Below are positions 5,012 through 5,014 of a DNA stretch of 5,014 nt, piece by piece. The position numbers were made by a program, and so were the translations under genes. The notes beneath the pieces were generated by a model. The model worked only from the letters and a program-made list of their open reading frames with translations. It did not search any database and had not been told where the DNA came from. Within the stretch, counting starts at the first letter, position 1, and every line of letters starts with the position of its first letter. Origin of the DNA: Caulobacteraceae bacterium (lineage in GTDB: Bacteria > Pseudomonadota > Alphaproteobacteria > Caulobacterales > Caulobacteraceae); assembly GCA_004144935.1 (NCBI GenBank), contig SDZP01000271.1:1-5014 (forward strand), in the 5' to 3' direction.

Positions 5012-5014
5012 GCC

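Overview
The window is GC-rich and bacterial. Five protein genes all lie on the minus strand, so transcription runs from the right edge toward the left. In transcription order they are an ArsR-family repressor, an SRPBCC/AHSA1-type small-ligand-binding protein, a ClpP peptidase, a metal-dependent amidohydrolase of the D-aminoacylase superfamily, and a thiolase. The composition, the gene families and a hairpin repeat with core ATCCCGGC-GAAG-GCCGGGAT, a kind common between genes in alphaproteobacteria, suggest an alphaproteobacterium, possibly from the Caulobacter/Phenylobacterium/Brevundimonas group. The genus is inference; no rRNA or other phylogenetic marker is present.

Right part (about 3643-5014): a compact operon. 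The ArsR gene starts at 4975 beside a perfect ATAAGT-N4-ACTTAT inverted repeat that overlaps its likely promoter, so autorepression is expected. Its stop overlaps the start of the SRPBCC gene by 4 bases (ATGA). The SRPBCC gene in turn overlaps the start of clpP by 13 bases, with the clpP Shine-Dalgarno inside the SRPBCC coding sequence. ArsR plus SRPBCC is a common pair. A catalytically intact ClpP coupled as third gene, with no Clp ATPase in view, is the most unusual arrangement here. The SRPBCC protein also appears to stop before the family's usual C-terminal helix.

Middle part (about 1841-3642): after a 68-base gap holding a possible 12-codon leader ORF and a weak hairpin over the ribosome-binding site, a 579-residue amidohydrolase follows. 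It keeps the HxHxD, Cys and Asp motifs of D-aminoacylases but seems to lack the two later metal-binding histidines, so its substrate is uncertain.

The 227-base gap at 1614-1840 carries a perfect 33-base inverted repeat with a 63-base centre (1708-1836). Each arm folds into its own 8-bp hairpin. This looks like a REP/MITE-type element and may also end amidohydrolase transcription.

Left part (1-1613): a 390-residue thiolase with a complete catalytic set, followed by a 13-bp terminator-like hairpin without a U-tract. The last 440 bases contain no convincing gene but several inverted repeats. The thiolase (acyl-CoA metabolism) and the amidohydrolase may share a catabolic role, but only their adjacency and shared orientation suggest it.
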